Source: Sphingomonas sp. S2-65 (GTDB lineage: Bacteria > Pseudomonadota > Alphaproteobacteria > Sphingomonadales > Sphingomonadaceae). Taken from it: a stretch of DNA of 64,000 nucleotides. The position numbers were made by a program, and so were the translations under genes. Shown here one piece after another: positions 48,557-56,542 of the stretch. Below the pieces are notes generated by a model. It had not been told where the DNA came from, searched no databases, and was given only the letters and a program-made list of their open reading frames with translations. How positions within the stretch are numbered: position 1 is the stretch's first letter; each line of letters begins with the position of its first letter. The stretch is taken from assembly GCF_021513175.1 (NCBI RefSeq), contig NZ_CP090953.1:3158501-3222500 (forward strand), given 5' to 3'.

Positions 48557-48744
48557 CGCGGAGAGTCTGCCTCTTAGGACGTGCAGGTCGCGCGCAGCAG
48601 GCGCCCGGCCTGCTGCGCAGATCCTCGTCGTGCGGCCTGTCGGCAAGCGGAGGCTGCTCATCGGCGCCCTAATCCGGGGATCGAGCGAACCGGAGGCCAG
48701 AGCGCTTCGGCCAGGACCGAGCGGGCCACCCGTGGAGCTCATAC

Positions 48745-49386
48745 CTAGGCATCCAGCAGATACTCGGCGAAGTCCTCGGAGAAGTTGAACCGATCAACCT
48801 GATTGTACTTCACGTCATAGATCGCACGATAGTGGACGCAGATCTGGAGCTTGCCGAGCAGCTCGGGGTGGTCCTCGAAGAAGTAGGAGAAGTGCGGCGT
48901 TCGTCCGGAACTGTAGCTCCATGCCTTTGAGAGCACCACGAACTCGCGGGTGAAGCGCTGCTGGCGCAGATCGGCGCGCATCTCAGCGACCAGCTCCGGC
49001 ATCTTGCGTTCCAGGTCGGCGAAGTTTCGCGCGCGGACGACATCATAGCCGCGAAGCTCTATGAAGGCGGCTGCTTCCGCGAACGCCTTCCACTCGCGGA
49101 GCGTCGAGATCTCGTGGGTGGACTCATCCGCATCCACCAGCCTGCTGCACTGCTGGCAAAGCCAGATTCCGTTCTCGAAGTCGGCGCGCTCGGCGGCGGA
49201 GAGGCTTGGATCGAACCGAGCGCCGCCAGGCGCCGCCGCGGTGATATGTGCCGCCACGCCCAAGTTTATGGCGCTGGCGCCTCCGGGCCCGCTCGTGGGC
49301 TTTCTGCACCCCGGATTCGAACATCGATGGGCAACACGCTTGGCCAGAAGCTGGATGGTCGGCTGGCTGAAATCGTCTCTGCGCAT
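48745..49386 (-). CDS. HNH-type protein with altered catalytic site
   Basis: A 213-aa protein. Residues 15-95 form an HNH/zinc module: HRCSNPGCRKPTSGPG (Cys22, Cys27), NLGVAAHITAAAPGGARFD (His47) and NGIWLCQQCSRLVDAD (Asn72, Cys77, Cys80). Related modules, including those found with anti-phage effectors, normally read CxxCHxxID, but here the His is Ser81. The C-terminal 110 residues (REFVVLSKAWSYSSG onward) are unrecognised. Possible roles are a DNA nuclease or, if inactive, a DNA-binding protein. Confidence 0.65.
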   Translation of the reverse strand: MRRDDFSQPTIQLLAKRVAHRCSNPGCRKPTSGPGGASAINLGVAAHITAAAPGGARFDPSLSAAERADFENGIWLCQQCSRLVDADESTHEISTLREWKAFAEAAAFIELRGYDVVRARNFADLERKMPELVAEMRADLRQQRFTREFVVLSKAWSYSSGRTPHFSYFFEDHPELLGKLQICVHYRAIYDVKYNQVDRFNFSEDFAEYLLDA

Positions 49387-49563
49387 GCTGCAGCTTATCG
49401 GTGCCCTGGAGCCGCCACCAGCCTGACCCGCCTGGCTGCTGATGATTGGCTCGGCATCCCGAAGGGAGAGGCGCAGTCTTGCGGGGCTTGCGCCATGATC
49501 CCGTCAGAGACCTTGTTCCGGATCATTCGCCTTGCCCAGGAGCAGATGCTCACCCGAGCGGGG

Positions 49564-50517
49564 CTAGAGGCAGCCCTCGACATACTCGATGCTGGTCGTG
49601 CCGACTGAAATGCCGGCCACCTTGCCGCCGACGATGTCGAACTTGATCCCGCGCTCGCCTCCTGGTTCGTAGTGGAACAGCTTCTTGTCGGGCGGCTCGG
49701 AATAGATGTCTGGCAGCTGCTTGAGAGACTTGTAGGCCGCGCGCACAGCCGCCTCCGGATCGCCCAGCCTGATCCCGGTGTCGGTGCGGAACACCGGTTG
49801 TGATGGAGCGGCATGGACCTCCACCGTCGTGATTACCCCGCCTTCAACCAGCATGCGCAGGTTCCTGGGTCCGCCGACCACCTGATAGGCAAGGCAGCTG
49901 CCGTCCCCCGCATCGGTATAGTGACCATCGTCGCGCAGCTGCAGACCGGTCGCATGCTGCGCGCTGTCGACCGTCACGCCGGCCTCGATGCCGCCCCATC
50001 CGAACGGAGTCAGCACCCGGCACGCAACGCCGGTGCATTCGGCCTTCGCCGTATCCGTCGGGCTCGCCGCGGGGGTGGGTGCCAAGCTCGGCGACGCCGA
50101 GACAGTCGGCCGTGGGGTGGGCGTGACGACGTCCGGAGCTATCGCTTGCGTCCTCGGAGGCCGCGACGTTCCACCGGGGAAGGCGTAGGCCGCGGCAAGG
50201 CCTGCCAAGCCCAAGGCGACCAGGGGTACGGCGCGCCTTGATCCGCGTCGCGGGGCCGAGGCGGGGTTGGAGAGTGCCGGAGCCGTGCCTTGGTGGGCGC
50301 GGAAGGCAGGTGCGAGCGTCGCATCGTAGGCGCGCCGCTTCTCCGGATCCCTTAGCACCGCATAGGCTTCGTTTAGGTCCTTCGAGCGGCGTTCGGCTTC
50401 GTCCTTGGAGCCATCGAACCTGTCGGGATGGTAGCGGCGCATCATTGCGCGATAGGCCGCATCGATCACCTCAGGTTCCGCACCCCTGTCGACGCCCATG
50501 GTCTCGTAGTAGTTCAT
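49564..50517 (-). CDS. Membrane-anchored J-domain protein with unknown C-terminal domain
   Basis: About 317 aa. The N-terminal J-domain is complete (YYETMGVDRGAEPEVIDAAY, HPD at residues 30-32, LNEAYAVLRDPEKRRAYD). A single membrane helix (AVPLVALGLAGLAAAYAF) and a Pro/Thr-rich linker lead to an extracytoplasmic domain of about 150 residues with GVACRVLTPFGWGGIEAGVT and GIRLGDPEAAVRAAY. A J-domain implies recruitment of an Hsp70. The C-terminal domain resembles secreted proteins of unknown role. Confidence 0.75.
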   Translation of the reverse strand: MNYYETMGVDRGAEPEVIDAAYRAMMRRYHPDRFDGSKDEAERRSKDLNEAYAVLRDPEKRRAYDATLAPAFRAHQGTAPALSNPASAPRRGSRRAVPLVALGLAGLAAAYAFPGGTSRPPRTQAIAPDVVTPTPRPTVSASPSLAPTPAASPTDTAKAECTGVACRVLTPFGWGGIEAGVTVDSAQHATGLQLRDDGHYTDAGDGSCLAYQVVGGPRNLRMLVEGGVITTVEVHAAPSQPVFRTDTGIRLGDPEAAVRAAYKSLKQLPDIYSEPPDKKLFHYEPGGERGIKFDIVGGKVAGISVGTTSIEYVEGCL

Positions 50518-50695
50518 CGCCCCTCCGGCCATTGTGGTGCAACGAGATCAGGGCCGGCGCAAGTCGACACGACGCGCTGGGACGTCGAGCATTGTTTGGC
50601 TGTTTGCCACGTTTGGAGGGGTGGCGAGCTCCGCTCCAATGCTTCAACCGCACTCATCCGGCAGAGCGCCGCTGGTCAAGATTGGTGGGAGCAAC

Positions 50696-51439
50696 ATGCA
50701 TCGGCGGGTTCCGTATGTCCTGACGGATGCTTCAGCTGAAGATGAGGGAGCGGGAAACGGCCACGTGCAGGGCCAACCCGGCGAGCAGCAGTCCCACGGC
50801 CAACAGTCGGCCCCAGCCGGTGCGGCTGCGTCCAAGCCCTACCGCCCCTATGGCTATGAGCCCAGTTGCAACAATCCACAGAATCGGGAGGACAGCGATC
50901 TTTGCGCCCAGTGGGCCGCCGTCCGCGAGATGACGATCGGGAACCGGTTGAGTCGATCGAATCTGAACATCAGCAGATACAAGCTGCTGCTTATCTTGAT
51001 GGAAACTGCGTTCAGCGTTCTCAGCTTGGTGGTAGCCGGTCAGGCAGTACGCGTGGCCGCCGAGAGGGATCGCGCCGCGGTTCCGCAGGTTCCAATCGAG
51101 CGAACGGTCGGTCTGGTGATGTCGCTCCAACCCCGCGGCCGGTTCGGTCGACGATGGGAAGTCGCGGTCCGAAGCGAAAACCACCATCCTCTGCGGGTTC
51201 AGGAGGTTGAGTTGGTCGCTCTCGATCTCAAGCATCGCTGCCTGTTGAGGAACTTGCCCGCTGATCACGACAACCTGGTGTCTTCGACGCAGGCAGTTCG
51301 GATCAAAGTGCCAAGGACTCGTTCTCGGCGCATCAGGATCACGGGCAGGGCCGTCAGCCAGGGCAATCGGCGGGTCCTTGAAGAAATCGAGATCGAAAGG
51401 CGGGAGGACGGCTGGGTAATCAAGCAGTTGATGCCTTGA
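50696..51439 (+). CDS. Single-span membrane protein of a sphingomonad-type unknown family
   Basis: About 247 aa. The block EPSCNNPQNREDSDLCAQWA, followed by a membrane helix (LLLILMETAFSVLSLVVAG) and an Ala/Val-rich continuation, is a recurring pattern in alphaproteobacterial hypothetical proteins (P..xxxDLCxQW before a membrane span). The C-terminal 110 residues look beta-rich (WEVAVRSENHHPLRVQEVEL). GGGA lies 6 nt before the ATG at 50696. The antisense frame is open too, but lacks such a recognisable block. Confidence 0.6.
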   Translation: MHRRVPYVLTDASAEDEGAGNGHVQGQPGEQQSHGQQSAPAGAAASKPYRPYGYEPSCNNPQNREDSDLCAQWAAVREMTIGNRLSRSNLNISRYKLLLILMETAFSVLSLVVAGQAVRVAAERDRAAVPQVPIERTVGLVMSLQPRGRFGRRWEVAVRSENHHPLRVQEVELVALDLKHRCLLRNLPADHDNLVSSTQAVRIKVPRTRSRRIRITGRAVSQGNRRVLEEIEIERREDGWVIKQLMP

Positions 51440-51634
51440 GGGTCCCAGGGGTGCGCTGCGTGCTTCGCCGGCGATGCATGTGAGCGCCAAGAGGCAGCAC
51501 AGCACGGCGAAGCGCTGAGCCTCTGGCGAGCGGGTCGAGTTCATCTTTCATCACCTCCGCAGTTCGCTGCTCCTCGCCTTGTCTTCCAAATTCTGCAGAC
51601 TCGTTCGGCAGTGGGACCGCGGCGCCCGACTAGG

Positions 51635-52234
51635 TCAAGGTGAGCCTGGCAGTGCTCGCTCAGGGCGCTCAGCGGTCCGCGGCGGCACGACGATCTCGTG
51701 ATAGTAGATGCCCGCGGAGCCGGCGCTGTAGGCCTCTTCATTTTCTTCGCTGAAGGCTTCGATCGCCGCTTCCATGTCGGCTTCGGTGTTGTGCACGGAT
51801 GCGGTCAGTTCGTCGTGTAGCTCGGCAATGAACACGTGACGCCTGTCCGGCGCTGGACCTGAGCCGTCCGGATCGTGCAGCTCTTTAGAGGGCAGCACGA
51901 TCTCGTGCCACTGGAAGACCGTCTCGCAGTCCCTGATGCGATCGCGATGCTCCATGTTGCACTCGTCGATGGCGTCCTGCAGCGCTGGGAGGCCGATGTG
52001 CAGCGTGGCGACGGGATCGTAGTCGATCATCGTGATCAGGACGTAGCGCCTGTCACTTGCGTCCCTCTCCCGCATGTCTCCCCTGAACTCCGCGGCGAGC
52101 CTTCGGAGAGCATCGCTCTGAGCCCTGTAGGCCACGATCTGCTCACGGGACCTCGCCTGGAGCATGCGTGCCTGGAGGCGTCGCGCCTCGGATTCCAGTT
52201 CGCTCAGGACATGTTGCACGGGCTGGTAGTACAT
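51635..52234 (-). CDS. Unknown protein with an internally duplicated domain
   Basis: A 199-aa acidic protein. A coiled-coil-like N-terminus (LSELESEARRLQARMLQARS) precedes two copies of a segment of about 54 residues: 62-115 begins RRYVLITMIDYDP and ends FQWHEIVLPS, and 131-184 begins RRHVFIAELHDE and ends IYYHEIVVPP. The copies align over their whole length. No family recognised. It is transcribed towards the membrane-protein gene at 50.7-51.4 kb. Confidence 0.6.
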   Translation of the reverse strand: MYYQPVQHVLSELESEARRLQARMLQARSREQIVAYRAQSDALRRLAAEFRGDMRERDASDRRYVLITMIDYDPVATLHIGLPALQDAIDECNMEHRDRIRDCETVFQWHEIVLPSKELHDPDGSGPAPDRRHVFIAELHDELTASVHNTEADMEAAIEAFSEENEEAYSAGSAGIYYHEIVVPPRTAERPERALPGSP

Positions 52235-52609
52235 CCGTTTCCTCCGATATTCTCGCTCATCGCGTGACGCTGCCGCCTGGCATGGGTGAAGCCGCTTTTG
52301 CGCGAGATGGCGCGGGGGCTTCGAGCATCTCGCAGCCCGGCCTTGGCATCACCGCCTCGACTTCAGTTCATTGCCTCTCCAAGCGTCCTGAGACTGTCCT
52401 GAGACTGTCCTGAAGGATTGAAATCGTTCACTTCGCCATCCTCCTTACATCGGGGCGGATCTAATCGCCGTCCGGCATGACTGCGTGTGATTTCGAGGAG
52501 CACACCGAGTTGTTGAAGAGCAGGTGGCTCCGCAACGCCTGTTCATGATTGACTGGCCTCGCCTTCGCGGAGGGAGATCTGATTAACCTCTTTCGACTAG
52601 CTCAGCAGG
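52235..52609. other. 375-bp non-coding stretch with a short tandem repeat
   Basis: It contains two exact copies of TCCTGAGACTG (52386-52396, 52397-52407) followed by a partial third (TCCTGA). It separates two divergently transcribed unknown genes and should hold both promoters. No open frame of interest. Confidence 0.5.
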
Positions 52610-53284
52610 ATGAAGATTGATTACTTCGTGAAGAGAATCGGTTGGGTTTGGCTTTTTACGGCCCCGATCCTCATCGCCGGCATTGCTATGTGGCAGGTTG
52701 GATCGTCGGCTTGCGTGGCGGAGATGCAGATCGCCGCCGAAGCGAAGCCGCCGGGAGATGCGGCATGGCTGTGTCGCCGACTATTCTCAGTTCCCGACCT
52801 GACCCGAATCTCCTCCACGCCTCCAGCGGATCTAGCATCCATGCGCACCGGGGTGGTGGGCACGTTTGTTGCGATACTTTTTGGTTTGATCGCGCTGTTG
52901 GCGGGATACAAAAGTCTTTTGGAAGGCAAGGAGAAGCGAAGCAAGTTCGGCGAAGATGCGCTCGCCTGCCGTTGCGATCTCGATGCGACCTCAGGTGAGG
53001 TGACCGCCAGCATTCGAAATCTGGCGTCAACTCGAGTAAAGATCGAAGGTCTCAAGGTTGAGAACATTTTGGGCGTGAACCTGCTGACGTTTCCGTCGTT
53101 CGAACTGGCACCGGGCGAAGCTCTTCCGTGGACCATTTTCCCAGCGCACGGCGTGCTGCCTAGCGGTGTGGTGATCAAGGGGGAAGCGATTGCATTTGCA
53201 ACTAACAGATCCACCTTCGTCGGAGAATTTAACCTAGGCCCCTCAACTTGTTCTCCGAAGCGCTTCGACAGGGCATGGTTTTAA
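52610..53284 (+). CDS. Two-span membrane protein of unknown function
   Basis: A 224-aa protein. Helices at residues 10-30 (VWLFTAPILIAGIAMWQVG) and 80-102 (GTFVAILFGLIALLAGYKSL) flank a short external loop with two cysteines (SACVAEM, WLCRRL). A cytosolic C-terminal domain of about 115 residues, probably beta-sandwich (VTASIRNLASTRVKIEGLKV), follows. Lower GC than the housekeeping block. Its last bases overlap the small gene on the other strand. Confidence 0.6.
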   Translation: MKIDYFVKRIGWVWLFTAPILIAGIAMWQVGSSACVAEMQIAAEAKPPGDAAWLCRRLFSVPDLTRISSTPPADLASMRTGVVGTFVAILFGLIALLAGYKSLLEGKEKRSKFGEDALACRCDLDATSGEVTASIRNLASTRVKIEGLKVENILGVNLLTFPSFELAPGEALPWTIFPAHGVLPSGVVIKGEAIAFATNRSTFVGEFNLGPSTCSPKRFDRAWF

Positions 53285-53451
53285 CTGCCGCTGATTCCAG
53301 AAAGAACGGCGAGAAACAGCACCAGGCTTGTTATCGCAAATGCGCTCTTTGCAAGATTACGGGCTGGCGTTCCTCCTTCGAGAAGTATCGATGCTCCTGC
53401 GCATGAGACAATTGTCATGCATAGGGCAAGTAGAATATAATCTCCCATCAT
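53281..53451 (-). CDS. 56-residue two-span membrane peptide
   Basis: The frame reads MMGDYILLALCMTIVSCAGA, then SILLEGGTPARNLAKSAFAI, then TSLVLFLAVLSGISGS before TAA. AAGGAAGA lies directly upstream of the paired ATG codons. Two hydrophobic helices flank a short charged loop. The stop overlaps that of the membrane-protein gene on the opposite strand. Function unknown. Confidence 0.5.
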   Translation of the reverse strand: MMGDYILLALCMTIVSCAGASILLEGGTPARNLAKSAFAITSLVLFLAVLSGISGS

Positions 53452-53565
53452 TCTTCCTTTATTTCGTAAATGGAGCTGATCGCATCCGCGAAATATATCT
53501 TTGAAATAATGCGGGCAACGTAAGGCCGATTACAGGCAGGAGATGGGCCGGAGTCGGGTTATCCC

Positions 53566-55560
53566 TCAAGTCTCTGCTTCTAATCTGCTCAGATCATATC
53601 GGTCAGCACGCTCATGCTTGGCCATCAGTGCCTCGACCTCATGTCGAAGCCTTCCCAGACGCCCCTTGCTCCCGATGAGCGGCAGAGCACGAAGCGGCGA
53701 GGGCATCTTGCGCCCGCGTCCTCCCCACCGGGCTAGGATCTCGCCCCCGGAGATGTGAAGCCTCGCCAGCCGCAGAATGTCGGCGCGGCCGTAGGTCCCG
53801 CTCTCCGAAGCGGGCAACTCGCCGGCGATCAGGGCCTCCTGGAAGATCCGCGGCGTGAGGTTCAGCAGCTCCTCCGCGTCTCGCCGGTTGATGCGCGAGG
53901 TGAAGTCGATCCGGCATCGGCGCGGGCGCGCGAAGTCCATGCCGGTGAGGACGTCGAGCTGGTGTCTCGGCACGAGGACCCGGCTGGTCAGAGGCGCATC
54001 TCGCTGGCCGTCCAGCCGGAAGGCGAGGCTTCCCTCGATCATCGCGACGAGGATCGCGCCCCAGGGCTTCTCGCGTCCGCCGATCGCCGCGGCCGCCCGA
54101 CGCAGGGGAAGCTCTTCCCCTGACAGCTGCTGGGCGGCGCTGTTCTCCAAGGCTTCCACCAGCGCGTCGAAGCTGCTTCGGCTTACCTGACGTCGAAGAA
54201 GCGCCAGGCGAACCGCTGGATCGCCTAGTAGGCTGAGCTGATTCAAGGCGCACAGCTGCTCCACGCCGTGATGGCTGATGCCGAGGCGCTGGCTGGCGGA
54301 GCCGAGGTCCATTCTGTCGGCGAGAAGCGCGGCCGTGGCGCGCAGCTTGTCGGTTCGGAAGATCTGGTGGCGGTTGATCGTCCCGCCGACGGCGATCGGA
54401 CACAGGATGCTGGCCTTCCACAGTCGCTCGAACGTCCGCTGGCTAACGCCCAGCACACGCTGGGTCTCGGCGGAGTTGCCGGCCTGTCCGATTGCGTTCT
54501 TCAAGGTCGCCTTGTCGGAGGACGCGAGGCCGGGGAGGGCGTCCAGCATGATGTCCGCATGACAGGGCCACGAGTTCCGCCCGCGGACCAGCAGGCGCAG
54601 CTGCTTCGCCAGGCGCAGACCTGCGGCCGCGTCGGCGGACGCCGCGTCCGAGCATGCCTTCCGCAGGCCTTCCGGCCAGCTGCTCAGCATCTTCGAACCC
54701 GCCTTCAGGATTTCGATGCGGGTGGTCGCCGGCAGCTTCCTTGCGCCGTCGCGCTTTCCCACGCCCACCCCGGCGAAGATGCTGCCGACGCGCCAGCCCA
54801 GTTCGAACACCTCGCCGCGGTCGAGGCTGGTCAGGCGCTTCGGCAGGCGGCGGACTGCCGCGAGATGCAGCTTGGGATCGGGGTGGAGGATGGTGCTCAT
54901 CAGGGCAGTCGATCGCAGGTCGTTCTCGGCGATGCGTTCGCGGTCGCAGGTGCGCAGGTCGAGCATGCAGTGGTGGCAGTTGCGCAGGACCGAGCTGCTC
55001 CAGGTGAAGCCGGTCCGACAGCGCGGGCACCGGTCGATCAGCACCTCACCCGTTCTCGGACAATGCGTGAGCAGCCCTAGATGGCCGAGTGCGGAGTGGT
55101 GTGCATCACGCTCCAGCCATGCCGGCGCGAAGCGCCTCTGCTTGAGGCCCAGATCGTAGGCGGCAATAGTGGTTCCGTGGAAGCGGAAGCCGGGCAGGTC
55201 GGATGTGATCTCCACCCTGGAATAGAGGCGGGCCTCCACGTCGCACGCGGTGAGGCGCGCCGCCCATGCGAGCTGCGCGAAGTCTACGTCCTCGCGGCAG
55301 GCCAGGTTCATGTAGGCATGGCCCACCGGAGCCACTGAGGAGAGGAGCGGGGTCACGAGCGGCATGTGGCTGGCGGCGCAGGACCGCGCGATCAGACCGA
55401 TCAGGCTCTCATCCGCTACCGGGGTGACCCCTCTCAGGATCCTGGGCCCGGTGCGTTCCTGGATCGGCGAGGGCGCGATCGCGGATGCACTGGCCTGCGC
55501 CAGTGCATCCGGGCCGTCCGACATCCGCTCCGCAGATGCGCTGCTGCCGACGTCATCCAT
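53566..55560 (-). CDS. tniQ: TniQ/TnsD-family target-selection protein
   Basis: A 664-aa protein. The TniQ domain has its zinc-binding cluster in HCPRTGEVLIDRCPRCRTGF and VLRNCHHCMLDLRTCDRERI. Downstream are several helix-turn-helix-like segments, for example AETQRVLGVSQRTFERLWKA and ASQRLGISHHGVEQLCALNQ. It directs the TnsABC machinery to a target, as TnsD does at attTn7. The length is nearer to TnsD than to the short TniQ of CRISPR-linked elements. It starts inside the end of the ATPase gene (ATG at 55560). Confidence 0.85.
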   Translation of the reverse strand: MDDVGSSASAERMSDGPDALAQASASAIAPSPIQERTGPRILRGVTPVADESLIGLIARSCAASHMPLVTPLLSSVAPVGHAYMNLACREDVDFAQLAWAARLTACDVEARLYSRVEITSDLPGFRFHGTTIAAYDLGLKQRRFAPAWLERDAHHSALGHLGLLTHCPRTGEVLIDRCPRCRTGFTWSSSVLRNCHHCMLDLRTCDRERIAENDLRSTALMSTILHPDPKLHLAAVRRLPKRLTSLDRGEVFELGWRVGSIFAGVGVGKRDGARKLPATTRIEILKAGSKMLSSWPEGLRKACSDAASADAAAGLRLAKQLRLLVRGRNSWPCHADIMLDALPGLASSDKATLKNAIGQAGNSAETQRVLGVSQRTFERLWKASILCPIAVGGTINRHQIFRTDKLRATAALLADRMDLGSASQRLGISHHGVEQLCALNQLSLLGDPAVRLALLRRQVSRSSFDALVEALENSAAQQLSGEELPLRRAAAAIGGREKPWGAILVAMIEGSLAFRLDGQRDAPLTSRVLVPRHQLDVLTGMDFARPRRCRIDFTSRINRRDAEELLNLTPRIFQEALIAGELPASESGTYGRADILRLARLHISGGEILARWGGRGRKMPSPLRALPLIGSKGRLGRLRHEVEALMAKHERADRYDLSRLEAET

Positions 55561-56542
55561 TCGCCTTGACCACTCCGAAGCGGAAGGGGTCGCTCGCCGC
55601 GAGCTTCTGCTCGACCGCCCAGGTGCTTGTCGCGTGAGAGAGGTCGCAGACTTCGATCCGCGCGGCGCTCCGAAGGAATGCATGGCGTGCAGCCTCCCGC
55701 AGAAGGGCCACCACCCGGCCGAGGTAGCCGCTCGAGATGGACATCAGGCATGCCATGACCCGGGGGTCCGTCAGGTTGGACGTTTCGGCGAAGAGCTTCT
55801 TGCCGGTGAGCTGCTGGTCGTATTTTCCGAGGAACTTCGAGAAGGTGGCCTGGCTTGCCGTGTCGTCGAGGCGAAGCGGCTTGATGTCGCAGGGCGGGCG
55901 CAGGCGGTGGCTGAGCTGGTTGTTGGAGGGCAGGATCTTACCTGCCTCCTCGTTGCCGAAGAGTCCCAGGCCGACCCTGCCGTCGTTGATGAACCGCTTG
56001 ATGACGTCGGTGGCGGCCGAGTTGCCGCTCGAGCGGTAGCCTGCGTGCTGGACCTCGTCGATGATGAGCAGGACGGTGCCGTGCTCCTCGAATGCGTCGT
56101 AGGCGCTCCTGCGGAGAGCCACTTCGTCCTTCTTCGAGGTGTATCCGTCATCATAGGCATCGAGGATGGAGGTCCAGAAGCGCCGCGAGGTGCATGCCTG
56201 CTCGAGCTCCACCCGCACCACGGGGCGGGCCTCCGCCGGAAACGTCTTCCGCCTGGCGATCACGCGGGCGTATTCGTCTGCCGCGGCGCTCTTGCCTGCG
56301 AAGCTGGCGGCAGAGTTGCGCACCGCGTAGCAGGATCCGGGCCTTCCCAGCGAGACGATCTCGTCGAGAGCCCTCAGGACCGGGGCGTGGTTAGGATTGT
56401 TGACGTAGATCGATTCCAGGACCTCGTTCCAGCCCTTCAGGGCCGCAAGCCTCTCCCGGGATGAAGAGGGGACCGGAAATCCCGAGGCGGGCTGCAGCTC
56501 AGCCTCGCTGAAGAGCTGGTTGTGCTTGGGGCTGATCATCAC
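55553..56542 (-). CDS. tnsC: TnsC/TniB-like AAA+ ATPase with unusual P-loop
   Basis: A 329-aa ATPase. Walker B is HGTVLLIIDEVQHAGYR (residues 155-170), typical of TniB/TnsC. The Walker A position reads RNSAASFAGKSAAADEYARV (75-94): the GKS is present, but the first Gly of GxxxxGKS is Ala78. It should link the target-site protein to the transposase. Start GTG at 56542 or ATG at 56539, both overlapping the transposase stop. Confidence 0.83.
   Translation of the reverse strand: MMISPKHNQLFSEAELQPASGFPVPSSSRERLAALKGWNEVLESIYVNNPNHAPVLRALDEIVSLGRPGSCYAVRNSAASFAGKSAAADEYARVIARRKTFPAEARPVVRVELEQACTSRRFWTSILDAYDDGYTSKKDEVALRRSAYDAFEEHGTVLLIIDEVQHAGYRSSGNSAATDVIKRFINDGRVGLGLFGNEEAGKILPSNNQLSHRLRPPCDIKPLRLDDTASQATFSKFLGKYDQQLTGKKLFAETSNLTDPRVMACLMSISSGYLGRVVALLREAARHAFLRSAARIEVCDLSHATSTWAVEQKLAASDPFRFGVVKANG

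Noticed and set aside
49326-49608. Plus-strand frame spanning the gap between the HNH and J-domain genes
   Set aside because: The 94-residue product looks moderately protein-like, but it overlaps both minus-strand genes and has no ribosome-binding site. Not strong enough to call.
50732-51544. Long open frame antisense to the membrane-protein gene at 50696-51439
   Set aside because: It starts with a plausible signal peptide and ends in hydrophobic stretches, but the plus strand carries the recognisable cysteine block before a membrane helix (DSDLCAQW), a better start and natural amino-acid use. Both cannot easily be real.
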